From an uncultured Erysipelotrichaceae bacterium (GTDB lineage: Bacteria; Bacillota_I; Bacilli_A; RF39; UBA660), in NCBI GenBank assembly GCA_902797005.1, contig CADBRE010000063.1:1-17803 (forward strand): 17,803 nt of DNA, written 5' to 3'. How positions within the stretch are numbered: position 1 is the first letter of the stretch; every line of letters starts with the position of its first letter. Made by a program: the position numbers and the translations under genes. The notes beneath the pieces were generated by a model. It searched no databases. It was not told the DNA's origin and was given only the letters and a program-made list of their open reading frames with translations. Positions 7,930 through 15,342 of this stretch are shown in pieces.

Positions 7930-8115
7930 CTACCAGCTAGACTTTTTAACGCCTGGTATTTGTCCTTTATAAGCTAATTCTCTGAAACAAATACGGCATA
8001 GACCAAACTTTCTTAATACTCCGTGAGGTCTTCCGCATCTTTCACATCTAGTGTAATTTCTAGTAGAGAACTTGCTTCCTCTTTTTTGACTTACTATTTT
8101 ACTTGTTTTTGCCAT
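7930..8115 (-). CDS. rpsN: 30S ribosomal protein S14, type Z (zinc-binding)
   Basis: A 61-residue product starting [13 protein letters not shown], with the zinc-binding cysteines C24, C27, C40 and C43 in [20 protein letters not shown] and the C-terminal signature [11 protein letters not shown]. The length and zinc site define the short type Z form found in the spc operon of Bacillota. An in-frame start 42 bases further upstream would add 14 residues and overlap rplE. It is rejected because AGAGGAGGAG lies correctly spaced before the chosen ATG, and homologous proteins begin MAK. S14 sits in the 30S head near S3 and S10. Confidence 0.97.
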   Translation of the reverse strand: MAKTSKIVSQKRGSKFSTRNYTRCERCGRPHGVLRKFGLCRICFRELAYKGQIPGVKKSSW

Positions 8116-8128
8116 TTTTGCTCCTCCT

Positions 8129-8665
8129 CTACTTTCTAAAAGGTAAACCGAAACCACTTAGTAATTCTAAAGCTTCTTCATTAGTTTTAGCAGTTGTTAC
8201 CATAACTATATCTAAACCTCTAGTTTTAATTACTTGATCGTAGTCTACTTCAGGGAATATTAATTGTTCCTTAATTCCTAAAGTATAGTTTCCTCTTCCA
8301 TCAAAGCTTCCCTTTGATATTCCTCTAAAGTCACGTACACGTGGAAGTGCGATTGTTATTAACTTTTCTAAGAAAATATACATTCTTTCACCACGAAGTG
8401 TAACTTTACATCCAATTTTGTTTCCTTCTCTAAGTTTAAATCCTGCGATTGATTTTTTAGCTTTTGTAATAACAGGATGTTGTCCAGCGATTACTTCTAG
8501 CTCTTTAACAGCAGCATCTAGATATTTTGAATCAGCTGTAGCGTCTCCTACACCCATATTCAAAACTATTTTTTCAAGCTTAGGTACTTGCATTTTAGTA
8601 GTGTATCCAAACTTAGTAGTTAGAGCAGGAACTATTTCGTTTTCATACATTTCTTTTAAGTTCAT
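8129..8665 (-). CDS. rplE: 50S ribosomal protein L5
   Basis: A 178-residue product, standard length. It has [23 protein letters not shown], the signature [13 protein letters not shown], the central [19 protein letters not shown] and RVRDFRGI segment, and the C-terminal [30 protein letters not shown]5 binds 5S rRNA in the central protuberance and contacts P-site tRNA and S13. AGGAGGA precedes the ATG and overlaps the rplX stop (TAG). Confidence 0.98.
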   Translation of the reverse strand: MNLKEMYENEIVPALTTKFGYTTKMQVPKLEKIVLNMGVGDATADSKYLDAAVKELEVIAGQHPVITKAKKSIAGFKLREGNKIGCKVTLRGERMYIFLEKLITIALPRVRDFRGISKGSFDGRGNYTLGIKEQLIFPEVDYDQVIKTRGLDIVMVTTAKTNEEALELLSGFGLPFRK

Positions 8666-8674
8666 ATGTTCCTC

Positions 8675-8914
8675 CTATTTACTTTCTTTCTTTGATTTTT
8701 CATCAACTAATTTTACATTTGAAATATGGATAGGAGCTTCAGTTTCAAGAATTCCGCCAGTTTCATTAGTTCTTCCAGGTTTAACATGTTTCTTAACAAT
8801 GTTAACGCCTTCAACTATTACTCTGTTTTCTTTTCTTAAAACTTTTGATACTTTTCCAGTTTTACCTTTATTTGAACCAGTAATTACTTTTACTTTATCT
8901 CCAACTTTTAACAT
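8675..8914 (-). CDS. rplX: 50S ribosomal protein L24, C-terminally short
   Basis: A 79-residue product against about 101-105 in most Bacteria. The KOW domain is intact: [20 protein letters not shown] at residues 3-22, followed by [17 protein letters not shown] and [19 protein letters not shown]. After that it ends in a lysine-rich tail (EKSKKESK), so about 25 residues that normally follow (the segment usually containing RVGYKxExGKKVRVAKK) are absent. The next gene's ribosome binding site overlaps the stop, and no continuation is found in another frame within the remaining 9 bases, so this is a genuinely short protein rather than a frameshift. L24 starts 50S assembly on 23S rRNA near the exit tunnel. 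Confidence 0.95.
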   Translation of the reverse strand: MLKVGDKVKVITGSNKGKTGKVSKVLRKENRVIVEGVNIVKKHVKPGRTNETGGILETEAPIHISNVKLVDEKSKKESK

Positions 8915-8927
8915 TCAAGCATCCCTC

Positions 8928-9296
8928 CTACAAAACTTCTGGTGCTAGAGAAACGATTTTCATGAAATCTTTATCACGAAGTTCTCTTGCAACTGGTCCT
9001 AGAACACGTGTTCCTACAGGACTCTTATCATCTTTAATTAGAACACAAGCATTATCATCAAACTTGATGTGTGAACCATCAGCTCTTTGAACACCTTTAA
9101 CTGTTCTAACTATAACAGCCTTTACGACTTTTCCTTTAGGTACGTTTGAGTTAGGAATAGCTTTTTTAACAGTTCCTACTACAACGTCACCAATATTACC
9201 GCTTCTTACAAAGCTACCACCTAATACTCTAATAACTAAGATTTCTCTTGCACCAGAGTTATCAGCAACTTTTAAGCGAGATTCAGGTTGTACCAT
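8928..9296 (-). CDS. rplN: 50S ribosomal protein L14
   Basis: A 122-residue product, exactly the family length. It starts [20 protein letters not shown] and has the signature [20 protein letters not shown], then [25 protein letters not shown] and the C-terminal [24 protein letters not shown]14 lies at the subunit interface and forms bridges with 16S rRNA. AAAGGAGG precedes the ATG. The distance to rplX is short (13 bases). Confidence 0.98.
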   Translation of the reverse strand: MVQPESRLKVADNSGAREILVIRVLGGSFVRSGNIGDVVVGTVKKAIPNSNVPKGKVVKAVIVRTVKGVQRADGSHIKFDDNACVLIKDDKSPVGTRVLGPVARELRDKDFMKIVSLAPEVL

Positions 9297-9313
9297 AATA
9301 CTTATATCCTCCT

Positions 9314-9571
9314 TTAAAGTATGATAGCTTCTTCAACTATGCTATCAAGTGTATATCTTTTTGTTTTACTAAGTGGACGACAAGCAACTATTTTTACTGT
9401 GTCTCCTACTTTAGCTTTTCCTTCTTCATCATGAGCTTTATATTTCTTAGAGTATTTTACTCTTTTCTTATATAAAGGATGATTTTTGTGAGTTTCAGTA
9501 AGCACTACTATAGTTTTATCCATAGATGTACTAACTACTTTTCCTATTTTATAATCTACAGTTTTTTCCAT
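9314..9571 (-). CDS. rpsQ: 30S ribosomal protein S17
   Basis: An 85-residue OB-fold protein of usual length: [40 protein letters not shown], then [21 protein letters not shown]. The last is the S17 signature (G-D-x-V-x-I-x-x-x-R-P-x-S-K-x-K). S17 binds 16S rRNA early in the 5' domain. AGGAGG precedes the ATG and overlaps the end of rpmC. Confidence 0.98.
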   Translation of the reverse strand: MEKTVDYKIGKVVSTSMDKTIVVLTETHKNHPLYKKRVKYSKKYKAHDEEGKAKVGDTVKIVACRPLSKTKRYTLDSIVEEAIIL

Positions 9572-9582
9572 ATGTACGCCTC

Positions 9583-9777
9583 CTAATTCTCTTCCTTACG
9601 TTCATTAAGAACAGTTTTCATTCTAGCTACGTCATGACGAAGCTGTTTAATTCTATGAGGCTTTTCAACTTGACCTGTGCTAGATGCAAATCTTAAATTC
9701 CAAAGTTCATCTTTAGTTTCTTTAATTTTTGCATTTATTTCTTCACTAGTCATTTTTCTTATTTCACTAGTTTTCAT
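9583..9777 (-). CDS. rpmC: 50S ribosomal protein L29
   Basis: A 64-residue product of two antiparallel helices, [18 protein letters not shown] and a second with [22 protein letters not shown]. It contains the characteristic [20 protein letters not shown] segment. L29 lies at the polypeptide exit site with L23. The start overlaps the end of rplP by 11 bases, with AAGGAGG inside rplP, so the two are translationally coupled. Confidence 0.97.
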   Translation of the reverse strand: MKTSEIRKMTSEEINAKIKETKDELWNLRFASSTGQVEKPHRIKQLRHDVARMKTVLNERKEEN

Positions 9778-10198
9778 CAGTAGTAGCCTCCTTCATTATA
9801 AATTTTGTTTTAATAGGTAATTTGTGAGATGCTAATCTAAATGCTTCTCTTGCAGTTTCTTCAGTAACATCTGTCATTTCGAACATGATCTTACCTTCTT
9901 TAACAACTGCTACCCATTCTTCAACGTTACCTTTTCCGGAACCCATACGAACTTCCAAAGGTTTTTTAGTTCTTGCTAAATGAGGGAATATATTAATGAA
10001 TACTTTTCCTCTTTTAGACTTTTTCATTTCTCTTGTCATAGCTACACGAGCTGCTTCTATTTGACGAGCTGTTATGTAAGCTCCTTCTTTAGCAACTAGT
10101 CCGTATTCACCAAATGATAATTTGTTTTTACCTTTTGATTTACCTTCGTAGCTAACTCTATGAGGTTTTCTATATTTAGTTCTCTTTGGTAGTAACAT
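9767..10198 (-). CDS. rplP: 50S ribosomal protein L16
   Basis: A 143-residue product beginning [14 protein letters not shown], the invariant L16 N-terminus. It continues with [23 protein letters not shown], the [27 protein letters not shown] segment that approaches the A site, and a C-terminal KLPIKTKFI. An upstream in-frame ATG would add 11 residues but is rejected: AAAGGAGGT is well placed for the ATG at 10196-10198, and family members start MLLPKR. The 5' end overlaps the last 23 bases of rpsC in another frame, more than the short gap usual at this junction. Confidence 0.97.
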   Translation of the reverse strand: MLLPKRTKYRKPHRVSYEGKSKGKNKLSFGEYGLVAKEGAYITARQIEAARVAMTREMKKSKRGKVFINIFPHLARTKKPLEVRMGSGKGNVEEWVAVVKEGKIMFEMTDVTEETAREAFRLASHKLPIKTKFIMKEATTDEN

Positions 10199-10844
10199 CT
10201 TTATTACCTCCTTTTGCAGGAAGGATTTCACCTTTGTAGATCCATACTTTTACACCGATCTTACCATAGATTGTGTCAGCTTCTTTGTGAGCATAATCTA
10301 TGTCAGCTCTTAATGTATGTAGTGGAACTGTTCCTTCAGAATATCCTTCGCTTCTTGCTATTTCAGCACCGTTTAAACGACCAGATACTTGAGTTTTAAT
10401 TCCTTTAGCTCCTGCTTTCATTGTATTTCTTATAGCTTTCTTTTGAGCTACTCTGAATGAAGCTCTGTTTTCAATTTGCATAGCTATATTTTCTGCAACT
10501 AATGCTGCATTCATGTCTGGATTCTTGATTTCTACGATATTAACGTAAACTTCTTCACCAGTTAATTTTTTCAAAGCTTTTCTTTGCTTTTCAATTCCTT
10601 CACCACCACGGCCAATTACTACGCCAGGTTTAGAAGTATAAATGTTAACGTTAGTTCTTTTATTAGTTCTTTCGATAACAATACTAGCGACTGAAGAGCC
10701 TTTAAGTTCTTTTTCTAAGTATTCTCTGATTTTAATATCAGCATTTAATTTCTTAGAGAAATCTTTACTAGGAGCATACCATTTGCTTTCCCAGTCTTTA
10801 TTAATTCCAATTCTTAATCCTACTGGACTTACTTTCTGACCCAT
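10176..10844 (-). CDS. rpsC: 30S ribosomal protein S3
   Basis: A 222-residue product, family length. It starts [20 protein letters not shown] and has a type II KH domain (about 38-106) with the [12 protein letters not shown] loop. The C-terminal domain carries [27 protein letters not shown] and [13 protein letters not shown], both S3 signatures. S3 lies at the mRNA entry site and, with S4 and S5, forms the helicase region. The start codon overlaps the rplV stop as TAATG, with AAAGGAG inside rplV. Confidence 0.98.
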   Translation of the reverse strand: MGQKVSPVGLRIGINKDWESKWYAPSKDFSKKLNADIKIREYLEKELKGSSVASIVIERTNKRTNVNIYTSKPGVVIGRGGEGIEKQRKALKKLTGEEVYVNIVEIKNPDMNAALVAENIAMQIENRASFRVAQKKAIRNTMKAGAKGIKTQVSGRLNGAEIARSEGYSEGTVPLHTLRADIDYAHKEADTIYGKIGVKVWIYKGEILPAKGGNKDVTTKEN

Positions 10845-11188
10845 TATTCAGTCTCCTTTCCATCACTTACTTTAACATAGATGTGTGATGTTCTTTTATC
10901 TCTTCTATCAACAGAACCACGAGAAGCTATTTTACTTCTTTTTAATGTAGTTCCTTCATTGATATAAGTTTCAACAACTCTTAGTTCTTCTTCCTTAGCA
11001 CCAAAGTTGTTAGTAGCATTTGCTACAGCACTTTCTAATACTTTAGATATTAATCTAGAACCTTTAGTATTAGTATTTGCTAATATGTTTCTAGCTTCAG
11101 TAACACTTTTTCCTCTTACAAGGTCTAATGTCATTCTAGCTTTTCTAGGTGCGATCATGGCACCTTTGTGCATTGCATAAGTTTCCAT
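10844..11188 (-). CDS. rplV: 50S ribosomal protein L22
   Basis: A 114-residue product of usual length: [24 protein letters not shown] at the N-terminus, then [26 protein letters not shown]. The exit-tunnel hairpin region is [25 protein letters not shown], in which macrolide resistance mutations are known in other species. The sequence at the tip looks ordinary. AGGAGGT precedes the ATG. Confidence 0.98.
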   Translation of the reverse strand: METYAMHKGAMIAPRKARMTLDLVRGKSVTEARNILANTNTKGSRLISKVLESAVANATNNFGAKEEELRVVETYINEGTTLKRSKIASRGSVDRRDKRTSHIYVKVSDGKETE

Positions 11189-11201
11189 CTATTCGTACCT
11201 C

Positions 11202-11468
11202 CTATTTATTTTCGCCAGAGTGTCCACCAAACTTACGAGTTTGAGCAAACTCACCAAGTTTGTGACCAACCATGTCTTCAGTTACATACACAGGAATGAA
11301 ATCTTTTCCGTTGTGTACTGCAAAAGTGTGTCCTACAAAATCTGGGAATATCGTAGATCTACGAGACCAGGTTTTAATTACTTCTTTTTTGCCACTTTCA
11401 TTTAGTGTTTGAACTTTCTTAAGAAGTCTGTCAAACACATAAGGGCCTTTCTTTAAACTTCTTGACAT
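11202..11468 (-). CDS. rpsS: 30S ribosomal protein S19
   Basis: An 88-residue product, starting [19 protein letters not shown]. It has [42 protein letters not shown] and the C-terminal [12 protein letters not shown], full S19 signatures. S19 lies in the 30S head with S13 and contacts A-site tRNA. The ribosome binding site is GGAAAGG. The gap from rplB is 17 bases. Confidence 0.98.
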   Translation of the reverse strand: MSRSLKKGPYVFDRLLKKVQTLNESGKKEVIKTWSRRSTIFPDFVGHTFAVHNGKDFIPVYVTEDMVGHKLGEFAQTRKFGGHSGENK

Positions 11469-11485
11469 ACCGACTTTCCTTTCCG

Positions 11486-12319
11486 TTATTTATTCTTTCT
11501 ACGAGACATTATTAACTTCTCGCTAGCTTTCTTATGTTTACGAGTCTTAAGACCAAGTGCAGGTTTACCCCAAGGAGTCATAGGTCCTTTACGTCCAACT
11601 GGCGCCTTACCTTCACCACCACCATGAGGGTGATCATTAGGGTTCATGACAGAACCACGAACTGTAGGTCTCCATCCCATTAGTCTCTTACGACCAGCTT
11701 TACCGATGTGAACTAGTTCATAGTCAAGGTTACCAACTGTACCAACTGTAGCACGGCAAACTCCCATGACTTTTCTAGTTTCTCCACTCTTTAATCTTAA
11801 TATAACATACTTTCCTTCTCTTCCAAGGATTTGCGCACTTGAACCAGCACTTCTTGCAAGTTGTGCACCTTTTCCTGGGTTAAGTTCTACATTGTGTACT
11901 ACTGTACCAACTGGAATGTTCATAAGTGGAAGTGCGTTACCAGTTTTGATATCAACATTTTCTCCACTTTCGATTTTATCTCCAACTTTTAATCCAACTG
12001 GAGCGATTATATATCTCTTTTCACCATCAGCATAATTAACTAGTGCTATATTTGCACTTCTGTTTGGATCATATTCGATTGATGCAACAGTTCCGATAAC
12101 ACCGTCTTTATTTCTTTTGAAATCTATTACACGATATTTTCTTTTAACTCCTCCACCTCTATGTCTAACAGTTATTTTACCTTGGTTGTTTCTTCCAGCT
12201 TTACTCTTAGTACTTCTAGTTAAACTTTTCTCAGGAGTACTCTTAGTTAATTCTTCATTAACTAAAGTGCTCATGTTTCTAGTACCATTAGTTATTGGTT
12301 TATATTTTCTTATTGCCAT
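11486..12319 (-). CDS. rplB: 50S ribosomal protein L2
   Basis: A 277-residue product of standard length, starting [20 protein letters not shown]. It has the RNA-binding OB and SH3-like domains and the C-terminal signature [19 protein letters not shown]. The histidine there (DHPHGG) corresponds to the residue reported as important for peptidyl transferase activity. L2 is one of the primary 23S rRNA-binding proteins. AAGGTGA precedes the ATG. The gap to rplW is short (11 bases). Confidence 0.98.
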   Translation of the reverse strand: MAIRKYKPITNGTRNMSTLVNEELTKSTPEKSLTRSTKSKAGRNNQGKITVRHRGGGVKRKYRVIDFKRNKDGVIGTVASIEYDPNRSANIALVNYADGEKRYIIAPVGLKVGDKIESGENVDIKTGNALPLMNIPVGTVVHNVELNPGKGAQLARSAGSSAQILGREGKYVILRLKSGETRKVMGVCRATVGTVGNLDYELVHIGKAGRKRLMGWRPTVRGSVMNPNDHPHGGGEGKAPVGRKGPMTPWGKPALGLKTRKHKKASEKLIMSRRKNK

Positions 12320-12330
12320 ATAATCACCTT

Positions 12331-12600
12331 CTATAACTCTATAGTAGAGCCTTCCTTAAGTTTTACATAAGCTTTTTTATAAGCAGAAGTGTATCCAGTA
12401 TATCTACCAACTCTTCTTTTCTTACCGCTTACATTAACTGTGTTAACGCTTTGTACTTTAACGTTCCATCTAGCTTCTATAACTTGTTTGATTTGAGTTT
12501 TATTAGCTTTCTTGTCAACTTTAAATACATATACGTTTTCACTAGCTAAATCGTTTGTTTTTTCAGTTATAACTGGTGCTTTGATTATTTCTAAATTCAT
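12331..12600 (-). CDS. rplW: 50S ribosomal protein L23
   Basis: An 89-residue product: [15 protein letters not shown] at the N-terminus, then [34 protein letters not shown] and [20 protein letters not shown], all L23 hallmarks. L23 lies at the tunnel exit and docks the signal recognition particle and trigger factor. The start overlaps the rplD stop as TAATG with GAGGAGGTG inside rplD, so translation is coupled. Confidence 0.98.
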   Translation of the reverse strand: MNLEIIKAPVITEKTNDLASENVYVFKVDKKANKTQIKQVIEARWNVKVQSVNTVNVSGKKRRVGRYTGYTSAYKKAYVKLKEGSTIEL

Positions 12601-13223
12601 TACTTAAGCACCTCCTCAATTTTGTTAACACTTGCTTCGTCGATTAGAACATTGTCTGCTCCAACTAAATCAAGTACGTTTACACTTGTTGGTTCAATGA
12701 TGTGTAGGTTAGTAGCATTTCTACTAGCTAAGCAAACATTACCATTTTCTCCATCAGTTACGATTAATGTTTTACCATTTAATCCTAAAGTGTTTAATGT
12801 ACTTAATAAGTCTTTAGTTTTAGGAGTAGATACTTCTAAGCTATCAACTACTGTAAGTGCATTAGTTTGATATTTATCAGAAAGAGCACTTTTAATTGCT
12901 AAACGTCTTTCTTTCTTGTTCATTTTGAAACCATGGTCTCTAGGAGTTGGTCCAAATACGATTCCACCACCTGGCCAATGTGGAGCTCTTGTAGATCCTT
13001 GACGAGCACGTCCAGTACCTTTTTGTCTCCAAGGTTTCTTTCCTCCACCTGATACTTCGCTTCTATCTTTAGTATCATGTGTTCCTTGTCTTAATGAAGC
13101 AAGTTGTAACTTAATAGCTTCACTTAAAACTACTTCATTAACTTCAACATTCCAAATGCTGTCTGATACTTCCATATCTTTAACAGCTTCATTTTTTAAA
13201 TTAACGACTTTAACTGTTGCCAT
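12600..13223 (-). CDS. rplD: 50S ribosomal protein L4
   Basis: A 207-residue product of usual length. It has the tunnel-lining loop region (RQGTHDTKDRSEVSGGGKKPWRQKGTGRARQGSTRAPHWPGGG, about 45-88), which reaches the exit tunnel, and the globular C-terminal domain with LIVTDGENGNVCLASRN. In E. coli L4 also represses the S10 operon. A structured leader precedes rpsJ in this window, but a link to L4 is not shown. The start overlaps the rplC stop (TAATG) with AAGGAG inside rplC. Confidence 0.98.
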   Translation of the reverse strand: MATVKVVNLKNEAVKDMEVSDSIWNVEVNEVVLSEAIKLQLASLRQGTHDTKDRSEVSGGGKKPWRQKGTGRARQGSTRAPHWPGGGIVFGPTPRDHGFKMNKKERRLAIKSALSDKYQTNALTVVDSLEVSTPKTKDLLSTLNTLGLNGKTLIVTDGENGNVCLASRNATNLHIIEPTSVNVLDLVGADNVLIDEASVNKIEEVLK

Positions 13224-14035
13224 TAGTTTTCAGCTCCTTCCTCTGGAGTTTCAACTTCTGTAGTTTCAGCTTCAACTGTTTCTTCAACATTTGAGTTTTC
13301 AACTGCAGTTTCTTCTACTACTTCAGTTACTTCTTCAGTAACAACTTCGTTAGTTTCAGGAACTACTTCTTCAACTACATATGAAACTAATTCTTTAGCT
13401 TCTCTATTTGCTAATCCTTTTACTGAACTTCTTACTAGTACATAACCTTGTTTAGGTCCTGGTACATTACCACTTACTAATAAGTAGTTGTTTTCTACAT
13501 CTACTGCTATAACTTCAAGATTTTGAATTGTAACAGTTTCATTACCCATATGTCCTGGTAATTTCTTACCTTTTAAGACTCTCATTGGTCTCATTGGTCC
13601 ACGAGAACCAACAGCTCTGTGGTAGTGAGATCCGTGTGCCATAGGTCCTCTAGAGAAATTATGTCTCTTAATAGTACCTTGGAAACCTTTACCTTTAGAA
13701 GTACCAGTTACATCTACTACTTCTCCAGCTTCAAACAAATCTACACTTATTACCTGTCCAACTTCGTAATTAGAAACGTCTAATCCTTTAATTTCTTTTA
13801 AGAAGCGCTTAGGTGTAGTATTTGCTTTTTTAAAATGTCCCATTTCTGGTTTGTTAGCTAACTTTTCTCTTTTATTGAAAGCAGCTAATTGAATACTATT
13901 GTACCCGTCTTTATCAACTGTTTTAATTTGAATTATAACATTAGGTTCAACTTCAATAACAGTAACAGGTACTAATTTTCCGTCTGCTTGGAATACTTCA
14001 GTCATTCCAACCTTACGTCCTAAGATTCCTTTCAT
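13223..14035 (-). CDS. rplC: 50S ribosomal protein L3 with acidic C-terminal tail
   Basis: A 270-residue product versus about 209 in most Bacteria. The core (1 to about 210) has [20 protein letters not shown], the [17 protein letters not shown] loop that reaches the peptidyl transferase centre, [36 protein letters not shown], and the closing strand [15 protein letters not shown]. After it comes a ~50-residue tail (221-270) of low complexity made mainly of E, V and T. It has 19 glutamates, no lysine or arginine, and ends EEGAEN, so it is probably disordered and strongly acidic. The frame is continuous and shows no sign of a missed stop, and the next gene starts at its end. GGGAGGA precedes the ATG. 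Confidence 0.97.
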   Translation of the reverse strand: MKGILGRKVGMTEVFQADGKLVPVTVIEVEPNVIIQIKTVDKDGYNSIQLAAFNKREKLANKPEMGHFKKANTTPKRFLKEIKGLDVSNYEVGQVISVDLFEAGEVVDVTGTSKGKGFQGTIKRHNFSRGPMAHGSHYHRAVGSRGPMRPMRVLKGKKLPGHMGNETVTIQNLEVIAVDVENNYLLVSGNVPGPKQGYVLVRSSVKGLANREAKELVSYVVEEVVPETNEVVTEEVTEVVEETAVENSNVEETVEAETTEVETPEEGAEN

Positions 14036-14056
14036 TTACTTTTCCTCCCTTAAATC

Positions 14057-14368
14057 TTATTTTGTTTGAATTTCGATATCTACTCCACCAGGTAAATCTA
14101 AGTGTGATAATGCATCAACTGTTTCTTTACTAGGATCAGTTATATCAATTAATCTTTTGTGTGTTCTCATCTCAAATTGTTCACGAGAATCCTTATACTT
14201 GTGTACTGCTCTTAATACAGTGAACTTTTCAATGTCAGTAGGTAGTGGTACAGGACCAGAAACCTTGCCGCCAGTTCTTTTAACAGTTTCAACTATTTTA
14301 GAAGCAGCTGTATCAAGCACTTTGTGATCATACGCTTTTAATCTGATACGAACTCTTTGCTTTGCCAT
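14057..14368 (-). CDS. rpsJ: 30S ribosomal protein S10
   Basis: A 103-residue product starting [20 protein letters not shown]. It has the signature [42 protein letters not shown] and ends PGGVDIEIQ. It is the first gene of the operon. An upstream in-frame start at 14405 is rejected because it would run through the hairpin and the AAAGGAGGG ribosome binding site that correctly precedes the ATG at 14366-14368. S10 belongs to the 30S head. In E. coli it also acts as NusE in transcription antitermination. Confidence 0.98.
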   Translation of the reverse strand: MAKQRVRIRLKAYDHKVLDTAASKIVETVKRTGGKVSGPVPLPTDIEKFTVLRAVHKYKDSREQFEMRTHKRLIDITDPSKETVDALSHLDLPGGVDIEIQTK

Positions 14369-14488
14369 TAAATACCCTCCTTTGTCTATACATAGACGCC
14401 GCTCCACGCAAATTACCTGATTAGCAAGTTAAATCTTTACAACTTAACCGGGTGTATCAGCAACCTCGCGCTTCCCTGCAGTCATACA
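14369..14488 (-). promoter_or_regulatory. Structured 5' leader of the S10 operon (putative autoregulatory element)
   Basis: About 120 bases lie between the predicted transcription start (around 14488) and the rpsJ ATG. It contains three notable parts on the minus strand. First is a GC-rich segment (14448-14471) reading GCGCGAGGTTGCTGATACAC then CCGG, which resembles what I recall upstream of rpsJ in other Bacillota (memory only). Second is a stem-loop (14419-14449) pairing GGTTA with TAATC and AGTT with AACT. Third is a hairpin GTCTAT/ATAGAC (14384-14397) ending 2 bases before the AAAGGAGGG. CTGAT (14456-14460) and ATCAG (14417-14421) offer an alternative pairing. The layout suggests translational or transcriptional feedback, as L4 does in E. 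coli, but the ligand is not shown. Confidence 0.6.
14384..14397 (-). promoter_or_regulatory. Hairpin directly upstream of the rpsJ ribosome binding site
   Basis: The 14-base sequence GTCTATGTATAGAC is a perfect palindrome. It can form a 5- or 6-bp hairpin (GTCTA/TAGAC closing a 4-base loop). It sits directly before AAAGGAGGG, so it could influence access of ribosomes to rpsJ. Confidence 0.45.
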
Positions 14489-14494
14489 GTATTA

Positions 14495-14548
14495 ATTATA
14501 TGACAAAATGTATGTAAAAGTCAAGCAAAATTTTTGCAAATTTTTTAG
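14495..14548 (-). promoter_or_regulatory. Promoter of the S10-spc-alpha operon with UP-like element
   Basis: On the minus strand, TTGACT (14519-14524) is followed after 18 bases by TATAAT (14495-14500). This is a near-perfect housekeeping sigma promoter, with the start expected near 14488. Directly upstream lie two A/T tracts in phase (14526-14547: CTAAAAAATTT, GCAAAAATTTT), fitting an UP element bound by the alpha C-terminal domain. This strength is expected for the ribosomal protein operon. Confidence 0.85.
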
Positions 14549-14562
14549 CAAGCTTGTGTAAA

Positions 14563-14590
14563 GAAAAAAGTGGATTATTGTCCACCCATC
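14563..14590 (-). terminator. Orphan Rho-independent terminator-like hairpin (minus strand)
   Basis: Read on the minus strand, GTGGA and TCCAC (14581-14585 with 14570-14574) form a 5-bp stem, extendable by two G-U pairs, around a 6-base loop. It is followed by six U (14564-14569 are A on the plus strand). No minus-strand gene lies upstream of it, because the adjacent genes abiEi and abiEii are on the plus strand. It would block transcription coming from the AbiE side into the rpsJ promoter, or may be the 3' end of an undescribed small RNA. The stem is short, so confidence is moderate. Confidence 0.5.
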
Positions 14591-14672
14591 ATTGAGCCTC
14601 GTTGCTAAACTTGAACCTGTATTTAAGAAATACCACTTATTTAAATTATTTGTCGTGTTATTTTTTAATTTC
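14590..14672. other. Unexplained intergenic segment between the orphan terminator and the abiE promoter
   Basis: This stretch, together with the neighbouring promoters, makes up the 356-base gap between rpsJ and abiEi. It holds a perfect GTATTT/AAATAC hairpin (14619-14633, 3-base loop) and, on the minus strand, AGC...GCT pairing around 14594-14606. No coding sequence with a ribosome binding site is visible on either strand, and no tRNA fold can be closed. Confidence 0.4.
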
Positions 14673-14674
14673 TC

Positions 14675-14703
14675 TTTACATTTCGTTAAAAATATATTAT
14701 AAT
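14675..14703 (+). promoter_or_regulatory. Promoter of the abiE toxin-antitoxin operon
   Basis: TTTACA (14675-14680) and TATAAT (14698-14703) are separated by 17 bases, a good housekeeping sigma promoter. The predicted start near 14710 gives an extremely short leader, only about 15 bases before the abiEi ATG at 14725. Confidence 0.75.
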
Positions 14704-14713
14704 TTTTTTAACG
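14684..14713. repeat. 9-bp perfect inverted repeat over the -10 box (predicted AbiEi operator)
   Basis: CGTTAAAAA (14684-14692) and TTTTTAACG (14705-14713) are exact inverted copies separated by 12 bases, and the pair embraces the TATAAT box of the abiE promoter. AbiEi antitoxins in other species repress their own operon by binding inverted repeats at the promoter, so this is the natural operator candidate. Because the arms are AT-rich, chance cannot be ruled out, but the CG ends and the placement argue for function. Confidence 0.6.
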
Positions 14714-14724
14714 AGGTGAATTTA

Positions 14725-15342
14725 ATGAGACCAAATATTCAAGAGCAAATAGAACAAAGGATAGAATCGTTCGATGATTCTTATATCTTTTCTTCGAAGG
14801 ATTTTTTGGATATTTCAGATAATGTTACAATTGGAGTTGCGTTATCTAGAATTGCAAAAAGTGGAAAAATACAAAAAATAATTAACGGGCTATATTATAA
14901 ACCTGTATATATAGAGCTTATAAAAGAATACTCTATTCCAAGTATAGATGATATTGCTAAGGCGTTAGCTAGAAAATTTAATTGGACTATTAGTCCTTCC
15001 GGTGATTATTCACTAAATATTCTTCATTTATCAACTCAAGTACCAAACACTTATGAATATGTTAGTAGTGGACCAAATAGGGAATACATAATTAGAGGTA
15101 AAACATTAATATTTAAAAATGTCAGACAAGGAGTAATTAATGGGTTTCACCCAGATAGTATACTACTTGTTCAAGCTATTCAATCATTAGGTAAAAATAG
15201 ACTTGAACAAGACGAAATCAAAATACTTAAAGGATTATTTACTAAGCAAGAAAAAAAGATAATTCTTGATGAAACTAAATATGCTCCAAACTGGATATAT
15301 GAGATTATTAAAGAAATTTGTGAGGATGGAAAATATGATTAA
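14725..15342 (+). CDS. DUF6088/AbiEi-like antitoxin, winged-helix transcriptional regulator
   Basis: A 205-residue product. The N-terminal part (about 4-60) is a winged-helix domain ending in the hallmark LSRIAKSGKIQKIINGLYYKP, matching the AbiEi-type pattern L-x-R-L-x-x-x-G-x-I-x-R-V-x-x-G-x-Y-x-x-P. The C-terminal part has the pattern known from DUF6088 proteins: SIDDIAKALARKF, ISPSGDYSLNILHLSTQVP, EYVSSGPNREYIIRG, and near the end YAPNWIYEII. Such proteins are cognate antitoxins of AbiEii nucleotidyltransferase toxins and autorepress the operon. The ATG at 14725 has GAGGTGA 7 bases upstream. A TTG further upstream (14602) would add 41 residues but lies before the promoter -10 box, so it is rejected. 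The last 8 bases overlap the toxin gene. The antitoxin role rests on family and context. Confidence 0.85.
   Translation: MRPNIQEQIEQRIESFDDSYIFSSKDFLDISDNVTIGVALSRIAKSGKIQKIINGLYYKPVYIELIKEYSIPSIDDIAKALARKFNWTISPSGDYSLNILHLSTQVPNTYEYVSSGPNREYIIRGKTLIFKNVRQGVINGFHPDSILLVQAIQSLGKNRLEQDEIKILKGLFTKQEKKIILDETKYAPNWIYEIIKEICEDGKYD

Noticed and set aside
8675..8700. Possible frameshift in rplX explaining the short L24
   Set aside because: Only 9 bases separate its stop from the rplE start, and its stop overlaps a good ribosome binding site, so there is no room for the missing segment.
8418..8948. Long plus-strand frames opposite ribosomal genes (also 6288-6623, 11766-12035, 12622-12870)
   Set aside because: They lie entirely antisense to confirmed genes, lack ribosome binding sites, and arise from the codon composition of the minus-strand genes.
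14369..14407. Longer rpsJ start giving 13 extra residues
   Set aside because: The extra codons cross the hairpin and the AAAGGAGGG that serves the ATG at 14366-14368. S10 proteins begin MAKQ-like.
14608..14620. GGTTCAAG on the minus strand, resembling a tRNA T-loop
   Set aside because: The flanking bases cannot form the T stem, and no acceptor, D or anticodon arm can be placed.
14602..14724. N-terminal extension of abiEi from a TTG
   Set aside because: It would start upstream of the -35 and -10 boxes, is made of AT-rich codons with no family similarity, and the ATG at 14725 has a good ribosome binding site.
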